This document shows positions 60,900-64,000 of a DNA stretch of 64,000 nucleotides, one piece after another. The notes below the pieces were generated by a model, which saw nothing but the letters and a program-made list of their open reading frames with translations, ran no database searches and was not told the DNA's origin. Numbering within the stretch: position 1 is the stretch's first letter; the number at the start of each line of letters is the position of its first letter. Source of the stretch: CAWCGU01 sp963838095 (lineage in GTDB: Bacteria > Actinomycetota > Thermoleophilia > Solirubrobacterales > 70-9); NCBI GenBank assembly GCA_963838095.1, contig CAWIPO010000008.1, positions 1,054,001 through 1,118,000 on the forward strand, in the 5' to 3' direction. A program made the translations under genes and the position numbers.

Positions 60900-62181
60900 C
60901 GATCGCGCAGGCAGCCGCCTTCGGCGTGCCGTCGGTCCGGTGTACGCCAAATCCTGCCTCGATCGGGTAATAGACGCTGACGCTGTACGGGGTTGTGACC
61001 TCTGTGACCGTCCCCAGAGCCGGGTCGCGAGGCGGATCGATCAACCGGTGGATGAGCACGGTTGCGACGTCCTCCGCACGGACGAATCCGCGCATCAAGC
61101 CAATCAGCATCCGCGACTGCTCTTCCTCGGTCAGGGCCGGTGGGTAGCCCGGACCGGTCTGCGTCGAGGCGCCGACCTCGGTGACCCACAGCGGCGAATT
61201 GTCACCCGCGGCATCGCGAACCGCGCGAAGCCGGTCGAGCGTCTGAGTGACGACGTTTGGGTCGTACCGGCTCGTTCCCCGCTCCCTGAGGGTGATCGGA
61301 TAGGGATGGATCCCGATCCCGTCCATGAAACCGGCGGCGCCGTTGCGATACATCGCCTCGAGGAACTCGTAGTCGGCAATTCCGTCGGGGCCGCTGAGCG
61401 GCGACGCGAGCAGCCCTCCCGAGACCACGGCCATCCGCGAGTTGACGTCATTAACCGCCCGGTACGCCTGCTTCAGCAGCTCCGTGTAGCGAGCGGGATC
61501 CACCTCGGGCTGGAAATGAGGCAGGAAGTTCTGCTCGTTCCAAACCTCGACCGCGACGGCTTCCGGGTAGCGGGCGGCCAGCTCCCGAACGTAGCGGGAC
61601 CAGAACTGATCGAAGGCGGGATCGGGAGGGCCATCGTGAACCGCGGCACACTTGGTCCCGGGACTCGCCCAGCAGGGGCTCGCGTAGGCAACGAGGAGGG
61701 GCCGCAGGCCGTTGCTGACGATGTCGCGGTAGATGCGGTCGTATTGATCCCAGGCGAAGCCTCCTGGGACCGGCTCCACATCCTTCCACGGCACCGGCAT
61801 CCGCCGGACGTCGGCGCCGAGCTCGCTCTGGCGCCGGTAGCCGGACGGCGAGGGGTTCTCGTTGAAGCCGACGATCGTGCGGTCGTCGCATCGCGCCCGC
61901 CTGATCCGGGCACGATTGGGTCGTCGCGCCCGCGGACCCGTGACCGTCGCCACGCCGCGGCAGAATCTGAGCCCGCCTCGGATCGCGCTCCATCGACACG
62001 TGTGTCCGCGGACGGGGCCCGCCTTGCAGCTCACCTCCGGATTCTTGAAGTCACGGCTGCGCAGCAGCTCAATGGTGTGCCCGACAGCGGCCCGGTGCCC
62101 GCGGTGGCCGAGCGCATCGACCGGGAGCATCGCGGCTCCCATCGCGATCACCAGCATTGAGACAAGCAGTGGCCCCCTCAT
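60868..62181 (-). CDS. Exported glycoside-hydrolase-like protein
   Basis: 437 residues from ATG 62181, overlapping the GT4 stop (ATGA). A signal sequence (LLVSMLVIAMGAAMLPVDA) is followed by about 80 residues with a Cys-containing region (VSCKAGPVRGHTC). The barrel then shows IVGFNENPSPSGY, VAVEVWNEQNFLPHF (WNEQ, acid/base Glu kept), GIGIHPYPITL and PLWVTEVGASTQTG (nucleophile Glu), and a C-terminal part like 57989-59110. WNEQ in place of WNEP is a small deviation. Directly coupled to a glycosyltransferase gene, the clearest case here of a glycosidase-like gene built into a biosynthetic operon. Confidence 0.88.
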   Translation of the reverse strand: MRGPLLVSMLVIAMGAAMLPVDALGHRGHRAAVGHTIELLRSRDFKNPEVSCKAGPVRGHTCRWSAIRGGLRFCRGVATVTGPRARRPNRARIRRARCDDRTIVGFNENPSPSGYRRQSELGADVRRMPVPWKDVEPVPGGFAWDQYDRIYRDIVSNGLRPLLVAYASPCWASPGTKCAAVHDGPPDPAFDQFWSRYVRELAARYPEAVAVEVWNEQNFLPHFQPEVDPARYTELLKQAYRAVNDVNSRMAVVSGGLLASPLSGPDGIADYEFLEAMYRNGAAGFMDGIGIHPYPITLRERGTSRYDPNVVTQTLDRLRAVRDAAGDNSPLWVTEVGASTQTGPGYPPALTEEEQSRMLIGLMRGFVRAEDVATVLIHRLIDPPRDPALGTVTEVTTPYSVSVYYPIEAGFGVHRTDGTPKAAACAIARELGGSLVC

Positions 62182-63353
62182 CGGGACCAGGGTAAACCGG
62201 CGCGCTCGAGAACAGGTGCCATCCGCTCGACGACGTGGTCCCACGTCAGGCTCCGCTCGACCCACTGCCGGCCCGAGGAGCCGATCCTCCGGGCGAGCTC
62301 GTAGTCGGTCAGCAGCTCGAGCAGGGAGTCGGCAAGCGCATTCGGGTCGTTCGGCGGCACCAGCAGTCCGGCCCTCCCCTCGTCCAGTATCTCCGGGATC
62401 GCCTGAACCTCGCTGCCCACACAGGGAATGCCATGAGCCATCGCCTCGGCCAGGACCAGGCCGAAGGGCTCGTAACGAGAGGGAAGGCAGAAGACCCTGG
62501 CTGAGCGATAGAGCTGCGCGAGGCGCCGGCGATCGAAGACCTTCCCATGGACGACCACGCGCTCGATGTCGAAGCGATCCGTGACCCCGACCAGATCAAG
62601 CCTGGCCTCCGGTAGCTGTTCGCGGACCTGCTCGAATGCCCGCAACAGGACGTCGCCGCCCTTGCGCTCGAAGTCTCTGCCCACGAACAGGATCGTCGGG
62701 TCTCGGGAGGGCTCTCCGTTGTCTGGCAGCGAATCGAAATTGAGGCCGCCGCCGACCACCGTCAGCCGAGAGGGGTCGATGTCGTAGTCGTCCACGAGAG
62801 AGTCTCCTACCGACTCGTTCATGAGGAAGAGATGAAACGCGTCCTCGTACATGCCGCGCTCTAGCGCGAGCAGCTCTGCGCGTTCGCGGCTCGCGAACGG
62901 CATCCATGCGGGCCAGCCCCGCTCAGCCATCAGGCGCGTCTGGTCGACGTAGATCGCGTAGGGCCGGGGCTGGCCGGATGCCCAACCGAAAACCTGGATC
63001 GCGAGGTCAAAGTCCGGGACGAATTCTGACGCGCGCCGGCCGAGCGTCCTCGACAGCGCCCGGTGCGCAAGCCGGCTGGTGTGGAAGCGGGCGCGCCATG
63101 TGTCCCGTGAGGGACGAAAGCTCGCCGCGGCGATCGCCATGCGCTGGAAGCCATGGAGCGCGTAGTCGATGCTTCCGACCACCTCGAAGCGCCTGCCGAG
63201 CGCCTCGAACAGGTAGCGGGGGATGCCTGAGAGGGCACTCGCACGCTCGCCTTCGACGAGACCCAGGATTCGCACCGAGGCGCGACTGTCTCGGCCTTCA
63301 CCCGCCACAGGGGCGGGCAACCTACCAGCTTCGCCGGGGGGTACCATTAGCAT
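62178..63353 (-). CDS. GT4-family glycosyltransferase
   Basis: 391 residues if started at ATG 63353; ATG 63347 and GTG 63275 (VRILGLVEGERASALSG, where conservation begins) are alternatives. It shows YAIYVDQTRLMAERGW, HLFLMNESVGDSLVDDYD, ILFVGRDFERKGGDVLLRAF and YEPFGLVLAEAMAHGIPCVG (donor-binding ExFG-x4-EA). A retaining GT-B enzyme. Its stop overlaps the start of the glycosidase-like gene. Divergent from the flippase at 63400. Confidence 0.92.
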   Translation of the reverse strand: MLMVPPGEAGRLPAPVAGEGRDSRASVRILGLVEGERASALSGIPRYLFEALGRRFEVVGSIDYALHGFQRMAIAAASFRPSRDTWRARFHTSRLAHRALSRTLGRRASEFVPDFDLAIQVFGWASGQPRPYAIYVDQTRLMAERGWPAWMPFASRERAELLALERGMYEDAFHLFLMNESVGDSLVDDYDIDPSRLTVVGGGLNFDSLPDNGEPSRDPTILFVGRDFERKGGDVLLRAFEQVREQLPEARLDLVGVTDRFDIERVVVHGKVFDRRRLAQLYRSARVFCLPSRYEPFGLVLAEAMAHGIPCVGSEVQAIPEILDEGRAGLLVPPNDPNALADSLLELLTDYELARRIGSSGRQWVERSLTWDHVVERMAPVLERAGLPWSR

Positions 63354-63399
63354 CAACCCGAATGGGGCTCAGACTCGGCAGGGGCGGGCATAGGGACTG

Positions 63400-64000
63400 A
63401 TGGCGGCACCTGGACTCCGTCAGCGCCTTGTCAAAGGTGCTCAGGCGCAGGCGTTCGGCCACGCCGTTCGAGTGCTGGTCCAGGTAGGCGGGGTCGCGAT
63501 CCTGGTCGGCACCTGGGGTCTCAACCTCTACGGCGAATGGCTGATCCTCGCCGCCGTGCCCGCGCTACTTGACCTTCAGCGACATCGGGCTGTTCGCGGC
63601 GTCGTCCAACGAGATGATCATGGCGGTGCAGCGCGGGGAGCGCGACGAGGCGCTCGGCGTGTTTCAGGCCGTGTCGAGAGTTGTGCTCTTCCTCACCGGG
63701 GCGCTGGTGGTCGCGTTGCCAGTGATCGCCGCGGTCGTCCCGTTGGCGTCGTGGCTGAACCTGAACACGATCGACGAGTTCACGGCCGCCTGGGTGATGG
63801 TGGCGCTGGGCCTGAGCATGCTGCTGATGACCTACGCGACCCTGCTCTGGGGGGGCTTCGCATGCGAGGGCCGTTACGGAGAGGCCGGGATCGCGCAGGC
63901 GGGGATACTCCTTGTTCGAGTTCTTCGCCCTGGCGGCGGTCGTCCTCGCCGGCGGCGGCCCCGCCCTGGCGGCCACCGCGATGCTGGGCATGCGCATGGT
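63400..64000 (+). CDS. Polysaccharide flippase, N-terminal part (two apparent frameshifts; runs off window)
   Basis: ATG 63400 opens MAAPGLRQRLVKGAQAQAFG then AVRVLVQVGGVAILVGTWGL and YGEWLILAAVPA. After a break near 63565 the family motif continues as YLTFSDIGLFAASSNEMIM and RGERDEALGVFQAVSRVVLF, then further membrane helices. A second break near 63905 leads to LFEFFALAAVVLAGG up to the window edge. The EWLIL...YLTFSDIGL pattern is characteristic of Wzx-like oligosaccharide flippases. Second flippase in the window; the other is at 15733-17298. Confidence 0.8.
   Translation, partial: MAAPGLRQRLVKGAQAQAFGHAVRVLVQVGGVAILVGTWGLNLYGEWLILAAVPALLDLQRHRAVRGVVQRDDHGGAARGARRGARRVSGRVESCALPHRGAGGRVASDRRGRPVGVVAEPEHDRRVHGRLGDGGAGPEHAADDLRDPALGGLRMRGPLRRGRDRAGGDTPCSSSSPWRRSSSPAAAPPWRPPRCWACAW

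Overview
The window is very G+C-rich, densely coded DNA from an actinobacterium. Many start codons are GTG, TTG or possibly CTG, and many genes overlap by 1-4 bases. GuaB3 beside GuaA, an HU gene directly before pyrF, a PknB-type kinase behind a lipoprotein, DUF3467, AbiEi-DUF559 proteins and many secreted proteins with Thr/Pro linkers fit Thermoleophilia (Solirubrobacterales-like). That placement is inference from gene content, not a tree. I see no tRNA, rRNA, CRISPR array, insertion sequence or phage gene, and no gene-free stretch longer than about 140 bases.

Layout. 1-9263 is mostly housekeeping: a truncated exported glycosidase-like gene, guaA-guaB3, a methyltransferase, a LysM / D,D-carboxypeptidase / PfkB operon, pyrF and an HU protein. 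9324-31203 is a polysaccharide region with glycosyltransferases of families GT2 and GT4, five stand-alone methyltransferase genes, a sulfotransferase-methyltransferase fusion, a left-handed beta-helix acyltransferase, a flippase and a GT2-GT4 fusion. It is interrupted by a molybdopterin oxidoreductase and a cupredoxin-like protein with a LADTG tail. 31303-37536 holds an O-antigen-ligase-like protein with C-terminal repeats, a small exported protein, two glycosidase-like genes and an AbiEi-DUF559 gene. 37514-47288 returns to housekeeping and envelope genes: argS, DUF3467, polysaccharide deacetylase, M48 protease, phosphoesterase, lipoprotein-kinase pair, and tgt beside one of two Thr-linker secreted proteins. 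47397-64000 is a second polysaccharide region: initiating sugar-phosphate transferase, two ligase/polymerase-like proteins, glycosyltransferases, FkbM and other methyltransferases, three more glycosidase-like genes, and the start of a second flippase.

Working model (inference). The cell builds one or more surface polysaccharides on a lipid carrier (48873-50344), extends them with GT2/GT4 enzymes, decorates them by methylation, probable sulfation and acylation, exports them through Wzx-like flippases, and polymerises or ligates them with three Wzy/WaaL-like proteins. Secreted glycosidase-like proteins, several translationally coupled to biosynthetic genes, may trim or process the product, as PslG does in the Pseudomonas Psl operon.

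Two global points matter when using this annotation. First, about 17-18 single-base frame breaks interrupt otherwise intact genes, including argS. They look like sequence errors more than gene decay, so affected genes are annotated across the break. Second, many operon-leading genes have a TAnnnT box 6-11 bases upstream of the start codon, the architecture of leaderless transcripts.
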